DNA of 64,000 bases from Aphrocallistes beatrix (lineage: Eukaryota > Porifera > Hexactinellida > Sceptrulophora > Aphrocallistidae). How positions within the stretch are numbered: position 1 is the first letter of the stretch; every line of letters starts with the position of its first letter. Location of the stretch: assembly GCA_963281255.1 (NCBI GenBank), contig OY725492.1, forward strand, positions 248,001 through 312,000, written 5' to 3'. The position numbers and the translations under genes are program-made. Below the pieces are notes generated by a model. The model had not been told where the DNA came from and searched no databases. It saw only the letters and a program-made list of their open reading frames with translations. This document shows, piece after piece, positions 21,054 through 33,175 of this stretch.

Positions 21054-22445
21054 ATGGATAAGCAAAAGAAAAAGGCGATCAAAAAGTTGAAAAAAGACAT
21101 CGAGTCCAAAGTGAGGGTAGAAAGAGAAGCCTTTAGCAAAGTAATGGAGTTGATAGATGAAGAATCGATTAGCGAAGAGAAACTTATCGCTACAACTCCT
21201 TGGCTAAATCCAGTCAACTATTCGGATATAGTTGAAGAGAGATTTTCCATGAAGTTATGCGGATACATTCTATGTCCCAATAAGCTTATAAACATCCCCA
21301 AGCATAAGTACCATATTAGTGTGGCCACCAGACAGGTTTTCGATCTTAGTGAGAGAAAAAAATTCTGTTCCAATCAGTGTTTTAAAGAGTCTGAGTATTT
21401 CGCTGGCCAACTTAGCAAAGAACCAATTTGGGAGCGAAATATATCAGATGTACCGACTATTCAATTTCTAACAAAGACGGATAGAAAGGTTGATGTCGGT
21501 AAAAATAGGAGTCACGATGATAGTGTAAGTGTTGAGGATATTGAAAAGAGGGCAGTGAGAATTTCTGAGAAAGAGAGTGGGACAATTAATGTGGGTATTG
21601 AACACAGTACGGAAAATAAAAGTGAAGATATTTCAGGGATAATTGAACTTCCCCCATCAGCAGATAATCTAAATATTTCCCACCCATCAATACCGCCACT
21701 GCAAGAGTGTTGCAAAGTTGTTAGCACATGGCTAACAAACCGCACACTTAACTTTCTCATCAAAAGTGTTGATAGCCGCGATTTTTTCGATGGGATTCCG
21801 GTTTTCCCGACACTTACAGAGCAATTGAAAGAGAAATTGGCGAATAGATTGTCTGATCAACCATCAGATAGTGATGATTTCTCGAGTGATGACACACTAT
21901 CCGATAACGATGAGTTAGCCACAGGTAAATATGTGTCCAAATCTACTCTAGACAAAATGCAGAGTATTTTCGTTAAACACGTGAAAAGTCCCATGAGCCC
22001 TAAAGGAAAATTACCAGCATTAGGTTCATTGGATACTGAACACATCGGTGACATTCAGGAAAGTGAAGGAATGAGTAAGCCAGACTTTGTGCTACCAATG
22101 GTTGATTCAGTTTCTCAAACTCAAATGCGATGTAATATTGTCCTCGCGAAACTTAGCAGTGTTACGTGTGTCGTGACGCAAAGTCTACAACTCATTGCAG
22201 GGGACTTTTGGCAAGATATAACTGAACTAGTTAAAACGTTTCGACTCACCCAGTACAATATTTCATTCAATAAGTCTCAATGGGAGTTCATCTTGATCAT
22301 GTTAACTTATCTTATTTCTCTCATAAACGCGAAAGTTAAATCTTGTATAGATGACGAGCAGAAGCACACAGAATTGATCACCCCACTCATTGAACATTGG
22401 GAAGATCCAACTCTATTGAAAGAAGTTGCTCTCCTATATTCTTAA
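21054..22445 (+). CDS. RPAP2: RPAP2/RTR1 RNA polymerase II CTD phosphatase
   Basis: RPAP2 helps import and assemble RNA polymerase II and acts on phospho-Ser5 of the CTD. Single exon, 463 aa. The N-terminal RTR1 zinc-binding region is visible at residues about 62-122: MKLCGYILCPNKL, then KKFCSNQCFKES, giving the C-x4-C and C-x3-C ligand pairs. A basic, helical start (KQKKKAIKKLKKD) precedes it. The middle is acidic and Ser-rich (DSDDFSSDDTLSDNDE, residues about 275-290). A conserved-looking helical C-terminal part begins near residue 355. Shorter than vertebrate RPAP2 (about 600). Start at the first ATG. Confidence 0.88.
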   Translation: MDKQKKKAIKKLKKDIESKVRVEREAFSKVMELIDEESISEEKLIATTPWLNPVNYSDIVEERFSMKLCGYILCPNKLINIPKHKYHISVATRQVFDLSERKKFCSNQCFKESEYFAGQLSKEPIWERNISDVPTIQFLTKTDRKVDVGKNRSHDDSVSVEDIEKRAVRISEKESGTINVGIEHSTENKSEDISGIIELPPSADNLNISHPSIPPLQECCKVVSTWLTNRTLNFLIKSVDSRDFFDGIPVFPTLTEQLKEKLANRLSDQPSDSDDFSSDDTLSDNDELATGKYVSKSTLDKMQSIFVKHVKSPMSPKGKLPALGSLDTEHIGDIQESEGMSKPDFVLPMVDSVSQTQMRCNIVLAKLSSVTCVVTQSLQLIAGDFWQDITELVKTFRLTQYNISFNKSQWEFILIMLTYLISLINAKVKSCIDDEQKHTELITPLIEHWEDPTLLKEVALLYS

Positions 22446-23674
22446 TTATTATATTGAAATATGATTGCCTCATCTCAGAATATTATTTTCAATGTACTCT
22501 ACACTTTCAATTGTTTCTTACTACCCTGATAGCTTCTATAGCTCACCTGCTTTTTCAATTCATAGGAATCTTAAAACTTGTGATATTCAACATGCAGGTT
22601 AATATTAAAGCATTTTGCACGACATCTCTGAAAGTATTTTGATACACGGAATGGCAATGTACCCTAAAGCTGGTCATTTTTCTACAACCTGTTTCGTTGA
22701 ATGATTTCATTGTTATTTCACAATCTGTTACATTTACTGAGAATTATATATTGTACAATTCATGTTACAATCGATTTTGTCATAAATTAGCCATACAAAT
22801 TTTAGTCAGATGAGTTAAAATTATCTGCATATCCTATCTCCGCTGCTCAATTGAAATCTCCAAATCTCAATACTTCATAGGAGGAATAGTGGGAAATTAT
22901 TTCACGAGTTAAATCGTGGTATTTCAATGCCTGCCATTTACTTCTCCAACAAAACCAAATGCTAAAGCAAAGCCTTTTATGGTATTTGCATTTTACCATC
23001 ACTTTGTTATATATAATATTGCGTATATACCCTGATTGCAAATATAATGTATAAAAGAACGAACATTTCCATCAAGAAAGTACTTTCCTTTCGAAATTCA
23101 ATAGTAAAAGCGTAATATTAAAGTTTAGTTATCTAATTTTGATTTACTTATGACGGTAGGAATTCTCTAGTGTAATGTTTTAGCTCATAAATCGTTGCAG
23201 TAATTCAATAAGAGCAATTTCTATACCGATTTAAATACTCTAAGTTGATAAAGAGAATTAATTATTCGCGAATGTAATTGCTTAATGCTTCGACTATGCA
23301 TTAGGTCACGAATAGTTCTAGGTTTTTAGGCCGAATACAATAGCAACATGTTAATGTTAATTTTCCAATGACATTTCCATTGCCACATCAAGTGAACTAA
23401 TGAATAATGTTAGACACTTTTACGTAAAATGAATCGAGTTTTCAGATGATTGAATTCTATTTAGTTAAATCATCTGAGTATCCTTTATGAAATGATTTTT
23501 GCTCACCCCGTGGTCATAACTACGTACATTCTATTCCTTTCATTCCGATTACGCGAATCTCTTATTAAAAGAGATGATTTTTATACAATACATCAAATCA
23601 GGTTTACTATACTACATGGTATAAATACTGCGGAATATTTAAATTTATAAACCTAAATTTGAATATATCAGACT
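22446..23674. other. intergenic spacer before Vav
   Basis: About 1.2 kb of AT-rich sequence; presumably the RPAP2 3' UTR and the Vav promoter. The small ORFs here are AT-driven and without signatures. No repeat recognised. Confidence 0.5.
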
Positions 23675-26600
23675 ATGATTCCAAGCGATATAATCTTGCC
23701 TACAAAAAAAAATTTAGCGCATCTCAAAATGTCCAACCTAGTGCGCAAGGACTCTCTCAACCCTACAGGGACAGAAGAATGGAAACGGGCATTGGACTGG
23801 CTTTTAGAAATCGGTATAATCCCCAGTAACAACCCTCTCGCAGCTCCAGACTGCGACGTCATCAAGTTTGCTCAAGCGATCTCTGACGGAGTGATACTCT
23901 GCGAACTCGTCAATTTACTGCGTCCTAATACCATCGAAACAATCACATATAACACTTGTTTGAATAACGCCTGTCTGAGTAACGTCTCTGCCTTTCTAGA
24001 GGCTTTGTCTGACTATTTTGATATCTCAGAAGATGTTGCCTTTGATCCACACGATCTCGTTGGCTTCGAAAACTTTGGATATTTCTTGAGAGTAAGTTTA
24101 CATAATATTTACATGATTGAGCAGTTTAGGTTTTGAGATTAAATCTGAACCAATAAAATTAATATTTTGATGTCGACTATTTCATTCTAGACTATCGCAC
24201 AGCTCTCTCACCACAAACTCGCTATTACTCGAGGCGCAAAACCATTTGACGTGGATCAGAATCCTAGAATTTCTGGTTACGATTCGGATGGGGAAGTTCC
24301 TGAAGACATTTATACAAATCTCCAGCAATGCGTTGGCTTCCGTAACCACAGTTTTATCGAGCTTGAAAACGATAAAACCAGCTGGAAACAGACGGACATC
24401 TACCAGAATCAGGAGACAATGAGCGATGAACCCTGCCCGAGACAGCGATACGCCTCCGCAACATGCAGCATCAATTCTCTAAATTCCCTACCGATCTCAT
24501 TCCCTGATTCTAACATCAGCCAAGATTCCAGCAGTACCACAACACTGTCTCAAGCTGACTCAGGCTACGGGAGTAGATCTCACATGGAGCCTGTAGACTA
24601 CGAGCCTATATACGCCTATGTGGAGGAAGATCCTTATGGGGAGGAGTCCCTCTATCAGGCTGTTGTGGAGATAAGACGGAAGCAGTCAGATATACCATCC
24701 CCCACTGGTATGTATGCCATTTAGTATGATAGCACCAGTCGCATATTTACTAGAATCACATGCCAATAAGACACGCACCTTATAGGATCATAAATTTATC
24801 CATTACACAATTGGATAGAGCTAATTGAGTCCACATAAATGAGGTTTCTTTCTTATTAACTCAATTTCAGCGTCACTGAGTCCATTGACAAGCCAGACAA
24901 TCTATTACTTTACACAAATGAACTTTTCTAGTTAACAAGATTCACTACATTCTGTCTGAGCTGTGCGAGACAGAGGGGAACTACCTCAACACACTAGAGA
25001 TCATCAACAAGAATTTCCGTGCCAGTCTAGAACTAAGTCTGCCCAAAGAGACCATCAAGACCATCTTCATCAATGTACAGCAGCTGTATTCATTCCATAA
25101 GAAGCTCCTAGACAGCCTCAACGGACTTCTGAGTCAGAAGAAGTACGAAGTTTCGCAGTCATTTTCCATCTACATGGACAAATTCGTTCTCTACTGCGAA
25201 TACGCGAGCAAGGTTAGTCTATTTTTGTAGATTACAAGTCCATGGTTCGATTTCTAATTACGTTTACACAATTTTGTGATGGCTAGAGATTATTCATTGG
25301 CGATTTTTCGCGAAGAATGTCTTAATTATCAACACCTTAAAAACCCCTGATTTTTAAGTGCTGTAATTCCTGGGGGGGTTTTTTATTTTTTAAAATTTCC
25401 TATTATTTTTAATTAATTTCCTATAATTTTTAATAAAAAAAGTTCATTATTTTCACTTCACTATTTAATCATCTGTCGAAACAGGTACCAGAAGCCATTG
25501 CGAAAGTGAAAGAACTCAACGGCAATCCTAAAATATCTAAAGTATTAGAAAACTGTCAAGAATCAACCAAACAGAGATTTCCTCTAAAAGATCTCCTCAC
25601 CATGCCGATACAACGAGTCTTGAAGTACCCTCTTCTCATCAGAGAATTGATTAAGAACAGTTCGGAAGAGGAATCCAAACTTTTAGAGAACACTCTCGTA
25701 TCTTTAGAAGATATAGCTAAGCATATTAACACCTCCAAGAATGATTATGAGAAGAGGAAATTTGTAACTGAGATATTTGAGAGCGTGGAGAACTTACCAC
25801 CTGTGAAGTTAAACGTTGGGCAGCTGATGCTAGATGGTGAAATGAAGGTCAGTAAGAATTGACAAACTTTATTCTAAGGCAGGGCTTCTTAAACTAGGGG
25901 GCGTAAGGATATTGTAAGGGGGCTTAATACCGGATGAAAATGTGAAGAAACTTGTTGAAAAGAAACAGTTACATCCTTCACATTGATAGATTTGTTTGAT
26001 TTAAATAGATATTCTTAATTATATTAGAAAGTAGGTGTGTTCTACGAGTTTGGTAGTCTGAAAAAGTGTAGGTGTAGCCGCGTAGGGGGCGTGATAATTC
26101 ACAGATTGGCCAAGGGGGGCATGGGGTCAAAAAGTTTAAGAACCCCTGTTCTAAGGGGTAGTCAGCAGCATTTTTTAATTCTTTTACATTTAGGTTAAAG
26201 TTGGCTCAAATGGCAGTGATCCAAAGGCAGTGGCAGAGAAACGAGCTGTGTTTCTCTTCCCAAGAGCCATCCTGGTTTGTGAGAAGAAAAAACGCACCAC
26301 TGGCAAGACCAATTTTAAATATACTTTCAGAGAGTTCATCCATCTCGAAGAATACCACACAGAAGCGCTGTACAGTAACATGCCGCGAATGAAGTCTGAA
26401 GAGCAGTACCAGTCTGGATTTATGGCAATACCGAATAACCCATTGAATTCCCGTGGCACTATCTTGTTCTATTGTAGGTGAGTTTGGTAGAAAATATCTT
26501 TGATTTATTTGCTTAGAATCCGACTGATTTATTAAAATTCTTTCTATGCTAGGACTCCATTACTAGCCAACAATTGGAATGTAGCGTTAGTGAACGCTCA

Positions 26601-27897
26601 ACTTTTTATCTCACCAAAAGAGGGCTCAGAAAAGAACCACACGTTCGAGGTACGTACCTGGAACCAGACTACCCGCTGCACCATTTGCGACAAGATTCTC
26701 TGGGGCCTGTTCGACCAGGGCTACCATTGTCAAGTTTGCCAAGAATCCTGTCACCGAAGCTGTATTTCGCGCGCAAACTTCTGTACTCGAGGGTGTCGTG
26801 CGCACACGCACGATGGATCTCTATCCACTTCACAAGGTCATTCCAAACCGACCGTGATGAAACGAAACCCAGCTAAGAACTCGTACGGAGAAGGAGGCAC
26901 CTGTAAGCCCACCTATACGGCGTGGTGTGATTATAATGCAGACCCACATCCGGGCGGTTCAGCACCCATTCTCCTGTTTAAAAAGGGAGACGATATCTCC
27001 ATAGTGTCAGCTAATGACAGGGACTGGTGGGAAGGAAAGAATAACCGCACTGGGCAGATGGGTCTTTTCCCATCGAGAGCAGTTAAGATCAAATCGAACG
27101 CCGGGGGGAGTTATATGGATGTGATGATCGGTCAATTTCAGCCACCAAACAGGGATCAAGACTCGTACAATGAAAGTATGGATGATCCGTTGGTCTCTTT
27201 TAGAAAGGGGGTAGCTGACAGTTTAACAGAGCAGCCCTGGTACCTGGGTAAGATGTCACGCCATGAGGCGGAACAGATCCTTGACAAGTGCGAAAATGGA
27301 GTGTTCCTGATGAGAGAGAGCGACCAACGACCCGGAGAATACGCCCTAGCTATCCGTTATGAAGATGCCCCCAAGCACATTAAGATCTCATACAACCCTA
27401 GATCTAAGGTCTTTTTCATGGTAGAAGCGCAACCTTTCAAAAGCCTTATCCCCCTCGTTGAGTATTATAGTGTGAATAGTCTGAACGTATGCTTCCAGGG
27501 TATTAATACGAAGCTACTCACTCCATATTGGTCCTATGCACCCTCCCCACAGCAACAAATTCCTCCTACTCCTTACATGCCCCAGTTTACAATGCAACAA
27601 CCGCTCCCTCCATTTCCAGTTCAATCTCGTCCCACCCATAAACTGTCCAGTAACGCCCCTCCTAGGCCGCCTCCTCCACCCAGACACCACGTCCGCATGA
27701 GGCAATCGATCGCCTACTGTCAAGCCCTCTACAATTACGAGCCCACGGGCCCTTCCGAGTTAGCTCTCGTGACCGGTCAGAATATTAAACTCATGAACAA
27801 AGAAACTGAACATGCCGGCTGGTGGCTAGGAGAGGTTGAGGGACGTATTGGCTTATTCCCTGCAAATTACGTCCGTCTGAATGAGTTCATTGTGTAA
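23675..27897 (+). CDS. VAV: Vav Rho-family guanine nucleotide exchange factor
   Basis: Tyrosine-phosphorylation-controlled GEF for Rac/Rho downstream of receptor and Src-type kinases. Six exons: 23675-24091, 24191-24707, 24932-25212, 25485-25847, 26194-26477, 26553-27897; all phases match; about 1068 aa, longer than the usual 850. Domains in order: CH (about 20-140, EEWKRALDWLLEIGI), acidic region with tyrosines (EDIYTNL, EPIYAYVEEDPYG, SLYQAV), DH (LCETEGNYLNTLEIINKNF; LLTMPIQRVLKYPLLIREL), PH, C1 zinc finger (CTICDKILWGLFDQGYHCQ, all Cys/His present), SH3, SH2 (WYLGKMSRHEAEQIL, GVFLMRESDQRPGEYALAI with the phosphotyrosine Arg), Pro-rich linker, SH3 (ending LFPANYVRLNEF). The extra length is mostly in exon 2, a Ser-rich acidic stretch. 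An internal ATG 18 codons in (MSNLVRK) could be the true start. Intron 5 holds a hAT-type MITE. Confidence 0.96.
25880..26148. repeat. hAT-type MITE with perfect 8-bp target duplication
   Basis: Inverted ends CAGGGCTTCTTAAACT and AGTTTAAGAACCCCTG, flanked on both sides by TTCTAAGG (25872-25879 and 26149-26156). An 8-bp duplication and CAGGG-type ends are hallmarks of hAT elements. 269 bp, no transposase; inserted in Vav intron 5. The interior has runs of GGGGGC. Confidence 0.93.
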
Positions 27898-28407
27898 AAT
27901 ATTCCTAAATCGCACCTAATCCTTTTTGCGGATGCTTTTAAAGACCTTATTTATGTTGTATATGTCGGTTGGAATAAAAAATATTTTATTATTAGTTTTT
28001 AATAACAAATTAGTTGTATGTACACATTTTGTTAGTACTGGATTTGTTTGTAATGTACTCAAAACTCTACTTTCTCTTTTGATTTATTATATATAAATTG
28101 AGCCGTATATTATGTTCCTCATGTATATTGATGACTTGTTTCTATGCAAACCAAAAATCTAAAAGACTTTATGGCATTTTTGAGTCAGTGGAGTTCTCAA
28201 AACCGAAGAGTTACGATCATATCGAATCACCTTTTTTCGGAAAAATTACTACAAATTCCCGTTAAAACGGGTTTAATTTACTCCTAAATCTTGAAAATTT
28301 TCCGGCTGTCTTCGTTAATCACTTTTAAAAGCGTTAATTTCGAATCTACTGTTGTATATACTGTGAAATTGAATATAATTAGAAATTCAGATATTTTCCT
28401 AAAGCAA
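27898..28407. other. spacer Vav to F-box/WD40 gene
   Basis: AT-rich; contains AATAAAA near 27973, a likely Vav polyadenylation signal, and a short promoter for the next gene. The frame of the next gene is open back to 28291, but that part lacks conserved features. Confidence 0.5.
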
Positions 28408-29844
28408 ATGGCAGAGGAAATAAGCTTGATTGATTGCCCAATCCTCTACCTCCCATTGGACATAGTGATCAGTATATGTGAATTCTTAGAGGACAAAGAC
28501 ATCCTTCGACTTGGACAAACGTGTACAACTTTCTATGAAGTTACTCACCACAGTATTATATGGCGGTTCTTAAGCTTAAATCGTTGGGGTTTCTGTAACC
28601 TAAAAGCGACTCCATCTTGTCAGCATCGTTGGAAAACGTATTATTCCCACCGTAGAGGTGTTGAAGTAAAAATGGACGCTGGGAAAAGTGGGAATTATCA
28701 AGTTCGGACACTCCGAGGCCATGATGACGTCATATCTGACTCAATGTATGTCAGTTTAGGTGGTGAAGTTGAAATTGATGAATTCAAACCATCGAATGTT
28801 GTGTCAGCTAGTTTGGATGGTTCAGTTAGGTTGTGGGATGTTGAAAGCAAGAAATGTATTAGCTTATACAAGGATGCTCCTCCCATTAAATCTATTGCAG
28901 CATTTCCCAATAGTGCCGTTCTAATCGCAGGTGATGGGGAGGGACGTTTGATTCAATTCAAAATGCCATCATTAGAAATTGTGAAATGCCTTGAAACGAA
29001 TAACCCTATCATTTCAGTACAGTATTTCAAGAGTTGTTATAAAGGAGGTGTTGATTGGTTTATTTCGAGCCATCAAGATGGATCAATGCTGTTTTGGAAA
29101 GATTTTGAGAATTCAGAAAATGTAGATCCATTTCGAACTCTCCATACGGGAGGATACTACCCTAACGCTGTGAATAAAGAGATTAAACTTAGCGTGTTAG
29201 GTGACCAGTCCAAAGCTGTGCTGCTAGCACATAATAAAGACGACATGGATGTGTTAGATTTCGCGAAGTTAGGTAGTGACTGTTCAGATGCTGACTGTTT
29301 AATAACACGCCTGCAATTCACTGATCGTTTAATCGATGCTGGATGGGTGAAGGGGTCAAAAACGCCGTTTTTTGTTTGTGTCGAGTACAGTCAAATTTGT
29401 TTATTCGAGGTAGATAATAGCAAATCACCTTTAACCCAGTGGATAAACCCAACCGATACGTTTCAAGTTTTGGGTTCAAGCTGCCTATCAATGGGACCTG
29501 GCCTTAATTTTGTTGTCGGTCTTCAATCTGGTGAGGTACATCATTATACGATTGATGCTAAGAGCACGATTCAGCTTGTGATTAAGTTCTATAATCATAC
29601 ACATGTCGTTCATGCGGTTTTCGCTACGGGTTATCGTGTCATGTCGTGTTCCAGCGACTTTTCTATTCGTGTTTATGTCTGGGGGAAAGAAGGGGGCAAG
29701 CGTGTTTTAGAGAGTAAGTACACCTTATTGGGCGGGTCACTCGCACTCAATCCAAACCCTCTGTTCACACGTGTGGTGCATGATGATGTGAGCTGTGTGG
29801 GAACAAATGGGAAACTGTTAAAAGTGTATGTGTTTCAACAATGA
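28408..29844 (+). CDS. F-box/WD40 protein
   Basis: Substrate receptor of an SCF (SKP1-CUL1) ubiquitin ligase, by family. Single exon, 478 aa from ATG 28408. F-box at residues about 10-55 (LPLDIVISICEFLEDKDILRLGQTC). One clear WD repeat at about 98-150 (RTLRGHDDVISD ... VVSASLDGSVRLWDVESKKC); the remaining repeats are diverged (DWFISSHQDGSMLFWKD; RVMSCSSDFSIRVYVWG) but spaced for a propeller. It is closest in layout to the FBXW2/9/12 group; I cannot name the orthologue. Upstream in-frame sequence from 28291 starts without ATG and is not counted. Confidence 0.85.
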   Translation: MAEEISLIDCPILYLPLDIVISICEFLEDKDILRLGQTCTTFYEVTHHSIIWRFLSLNRWGFCNLKATPSCQHRWKTYYSHRRGVEVKMDAGKSGNYQVRTLRGHDDVISDSMYVSLGGEVEIDEFKPSNVVSASLDGSVRLWDVESKKCISLYKDAPPIKSIAAFPNSAVLIAGDGEGRLIQFKMPSLEIVKCLETNNPIISVQYFKSCYKGGVDWFISSHQDGSMLFWKDFENSENVDPFRTLHTGGYYPNAVNKEIKLSVLGDQSKAVLLAHNKDDMDVLDFAKLGSDCSDADCLITRLQFTDRLIDAGWVKGSKTPFFVCVEYSQICLFEVDNSKSPLTQWINPTDTFQVLGSSCLSMGPGLNFVVGLQSGEVHHYTIDAKSTIQLVIKFYNHTHVVHAVFATGYRVMSCSSDFSIRVYVWGKEGGKRVLESKYTLLGGSLALNPNPLFTRVVHDDVSCVGTNGKLLKVYVFQQ

Positions 29845-30052
29845 TATTTATTTGTGGATATTCTATGCTTAGTTAGTGATATGTTCATGTGAATGCTAGA
29901 TTTAGTTTGGAACTTATAGAAATATTATAACCTATGTTTATAGTTTTTTAAAACCCATACATGTTGACATTTCTTAGCAAAGAGAACTATACACACCAAC
30001 ACAGTTGATTTTGTCAATATCGTAGTTTGTATTTTACCAGAGTGAAGAGTGA

Positions 30053-30673
30053 ATGAAATGCTTAATCGGCACATTTCATCATAACAAAACTTTACAGATG
30101 TCCGGGTTACGCAACAAGACCAATCTTAACGAGGTCTTTACATCGTTTCGGAGATTCAGTAGCTTTTCCCATCAGGCGAAAGAGAATCCCTATGAAACTC
30201 TAGGTGTTCCACCAACTGCAACACAGGATGAGATTAAGAAAGCGTATCATAAGCTATCATTCATACAGCATCCAGACAGGAACAACGGGAGTAAAGAGTC
30301 GCACAGAAAGTTCACGAAATTGACCGCCGCTTATAAGCTACTCAGCGATGTAGACGAACGTCGTCGATTCGATAAGAATGAAACAATGGCGAGAGAATTT
30401 TCGCGCGGTTTCACACCTCATGTCCGAACGAATACAAATAGACGAGTTTATGTCAAAAGTTCTAGAAAAATCTATGATTTTGAAAGATTCAATGCTGGGC
30501 ATTACCCAAGATCTTTCTATGAGGAGAAAAAAGCACACACATCTCCTATCTTCCCGGATGAAATTGATGCCAGAGGTGCTAGTAGAATGTCGATGTTAGG
30601 AAACGTACTTATATTGTGGGGTGCTACAGCTACTCTTGTTTTATATTTATTCATAAAACAAAAGAAAATTTAA
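30053..30673 (+). CDS. DNAJC30: DNAJC30-like mitochondrial J-domain protein
   Basis: J-domain co-chaperone of the mitochondrial inner membrane; in vertebrates DNAJC30 aids complex I subunit turnover and ATP synthase function. Single exon, 206 aa (human 226). The basic, acid-poor N-terminus (about 45 residues) looks like a mitochondrial presequence. J domain at about 47-110: NPYETLGVPPTATQDEIKKA, then the HPD motif in IQHPDRNNG. One membrane helix near the C-terminus (NVLILWGATATLVLYLFI) followed by KQKK, as in DNAJC30. Other single-pass mitochondrial J proteins remain possible. Confidence 0.8.
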   Translation: MKCLIGTFHHNKTLQMSGLRNKTNLNEVFTSFRRFSSFSHQAKENPYETLGVPPTATQDEIKKAYHKLSFIQHPDRNNGSKESHRKFTKLTAAYKLLSDVDERRRFDKNETMAREFSRGFTPHVRTNTNRRVYVKSSRKIYDFERFNAGHYPRSFYEEKKAHTSPIFPDEIDARGASRMSMLGNVLILWGATATLVLYLFIKQKKI

Positions 30674-31027
30674 TCATACAATGTATTGCTAGTTTATATT
30701 TCACGATAAACAGTTCAGCATCAGTAAACCCATGATTTCCCACCTGCTTTATTCACATGAACTGGAAACCTTGTTACATAGACTATTACCTTATTTCTAT
30801 CCGGATTTGCTGGTGATGATATCCTGGAAACTCTTTCTCATATATCCAAAACACTATGGCTTTTATGCCCTTATGAATGCAAGCGTGTTTGTCGATCGAT
30901 TGACCTTGTTAATTTATTCCTCGTAATTCGGCGTGACACTTAGTATTAGGCTTTCCCTATAATTTCGTATATAAAATAGGAACAAACCATCCAAATTATT
31001 AGAGATCACTGCAATGCTGAATTCACG
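30674..31027. other. short spacer before TRIM-NHL gene
   Basis: 3' end of the DNAJC30-like gene and promoter of the TRIM-NHL gene. The small ORF at 30732-30926 has no signature and is not called. Confidence 0.45.
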
Positions 31028-33175
31028 ATGAACGAACTCTTATTGGAATCTTTCGTTAAATGCACATTGTGTAAAACCAACTATACAAAACCGAAATTTC
31101 TCCACTGCCTGCACACATTCTGTTGCGATTGCATTAAAGGTGAGGGCGAGCAGAATTATCCATGTCCCACATGCAGTTCCATAACAGTACTACCCAAAGC
31201 GGGTCCAAGCCAGCTGCTAACAAACGAACTCTCAGACATCCTCGCTAAAATTAGTACCATCAAAGATAGTACTAAATCGCACACACTAAAATCGCCTAAT
31301 AAAAGTGTTGAGAACGATTCAGGCCCTCCTAATGATGCTCCACCACTCCCCCCTCCCCTGTGCCAGGATTGCCTACTGGATGAGCCAGACATTGCGACGC
31401 AGTACTGCACACAGTGTAGCATGGCGATGTGCAAACTGGATGCCAAAGCGCACCTGCGACACTTCAATTCTCACAAACTAATTGCTACTGAAGAGGTAGA
31501 GTTGCGAAATTTGGTTTATAAAAACAGTGGAAAAAATATTATAATTTTCCACATAGATTCACTCAATTCAATTCAAAGTTTTTTCCCAGACATGATAGAC
31601 CTTAAAAATGTTTATTTTCCGTTGGAAATTTGGTTACTGTATCCCCCACTATAGATAACAGACATGGACCTCAAATCTCTGCTCTCACTCAGCTCCACCC
31701 CAGTCTGCTCGTTCCACGCCAGAGAGCGAGCTACCAGCTACTGCAATTCCTGCCAAACTGTATTGTGTGAGGCATGTGTCCCCCCACACCAGAGATGTGA
31801 GAGTATACGTAATATCAATGAAGCATTAGGAGAAGCACAAAACACTCTTTCTACTTTCCAAGAAAAGGCAGATGTCAAGTCGAAACAGCTGGAGAAAATC
31901 CTACAAGATTTACCAATAAAACGAGAAACAATTGAAAATGTTCGTAATGCCAAGAAATTCCATATAGAGAACATGCTGAATGAACTAATCCTTGTGCTGG
32001 AAAAACGAAAACAAACTCTAGTCATGAGAATCGATTCATTTTACGAGGGTGAACTGGAGCAATTGAACAATGTGGAAGGAGAACTCAAGTTAAATTTAAC
32101 ATCTTTAGAGAACCTCGGCAAAACCTGCCAAGTGTACAGTAACAGTCAGCTGAGTTCATCCATGACTTCACTGCTACCATATTTGGAAGGTAGACTGGAA
32201 CAAATAACGCGTTTCGCTTCAAAAAATGAAATGGAAATCGAAGAAAAGTCTGAGTTAGAAGCTATAGTCGACTCACACACTTCATACCTACTCGAACACG
32301 TTGGTAGAATTGTGTTGAAGAAGAATCCGCACCCTGAAGTGACAATAAACGCTGAATCCCTCGGTATAAACAAGTTTAAACCGAGCAGTATGGCTGTCTC
32401 GAAAGAGAATAACAATATATTCGTGTACGATGGGTATAATCGTAGTGTTAGGAGGTTAGGAGCTAGAGGGGATTTGGTCAAAACATTTAACATTCGTCGA
32501 GGAGGAGAGGAAGTGTTGGTTGTCCATGGAATGGCTGTCAGTAACTCGTTCATCTATCTTCTGGTTCAGAATAAGAACACGATTCGTGTGTTTAGCCCGA
32601 GTGGTCAACATTTTCAAGATTTAGGCGAAGAAGGTAGTAAAGATAGACAGTTTAACTTCGGGGGATTTGGAGGCCTAGCTACCTCCAAGAGTGGACACCT
32701 CTTCGTAGCGGATTATAATAACCACCGAGTACATTTGTTCAGTGATGATCTGTGTTTCAGACAGATGATTGGTGCTGACTCGGAGAAAGTTGGTTCACTG
32801 AAATTTCCAATCGATGTAGCAGTGTGTAGCGAGGATAGAATAATCGTGTTGCATAGAGGAAATCCTTGTATCAATATCTACGATATGAAAGGAAATTTTC
32901 TTTCAACTTTTGCCAGTTTTACGGAAGATCAAGAATTATTTTCGCCATTAAAGATCTCAATCGCTCATACGGGAGAGATTATACTGAATAATACGGACTC
33001 AATCGCGGTTTTTAGCAAAGATAAGGTGTGTTTGACTAAGATAGTTTTGAATTGCAAAGATCTCGGAAATTTCAACCAACCTTCGGATATTGTCACACGA
33101 AACGACAGGATCTTGATGGTATGTGACAAGTTCAACTCTCTTATTCAAGTTTATCAACTAAATACCCTCCTCTAG
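31028..33175 (+). CDS. TRIM-NHL E3 ubiquitin ligase
   Basis: Two exons, 31028-31495 and 31655-33175 (phase 0), 662 aa. RING at about 15-55 (CTLCKTNYTKPKFLHCLHTF, then CPTCSS). Pro-rich linker, then two B-boxes: CQDCLLDEPDIATQYCTQC...CKLDAKAHLRHFNSHKL and CSFHARERATSYCNSCQ...CVPPH. Coiled coil at about 210-330. No filamin domain is evident. C-terminal NHL beta-propeller at about 400-660, e.g. GGLATSKSGHLFVADYNNHRVH and PSDIVTRNDRILMVCDKFN. TRIM2/3/32/71-type proteins ubiquitinate proteins or bind RNA through NHL; the exact orthologue is uncertain. The 159-base intron splits the two B-boxes. Confidence 0.92.

Noticed and set aside
22847-23041. 64-aa minus ORF before Vav
   Set aside because: No signature, AT-rich, no flanking splice sites of note.
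26574-26876. Second plus-frame ORF overlapping the Vav C1 domain
   Set aside because: The other frame gives the complete C1-SH3-SH2-SH3 series; this is a shadow frame.
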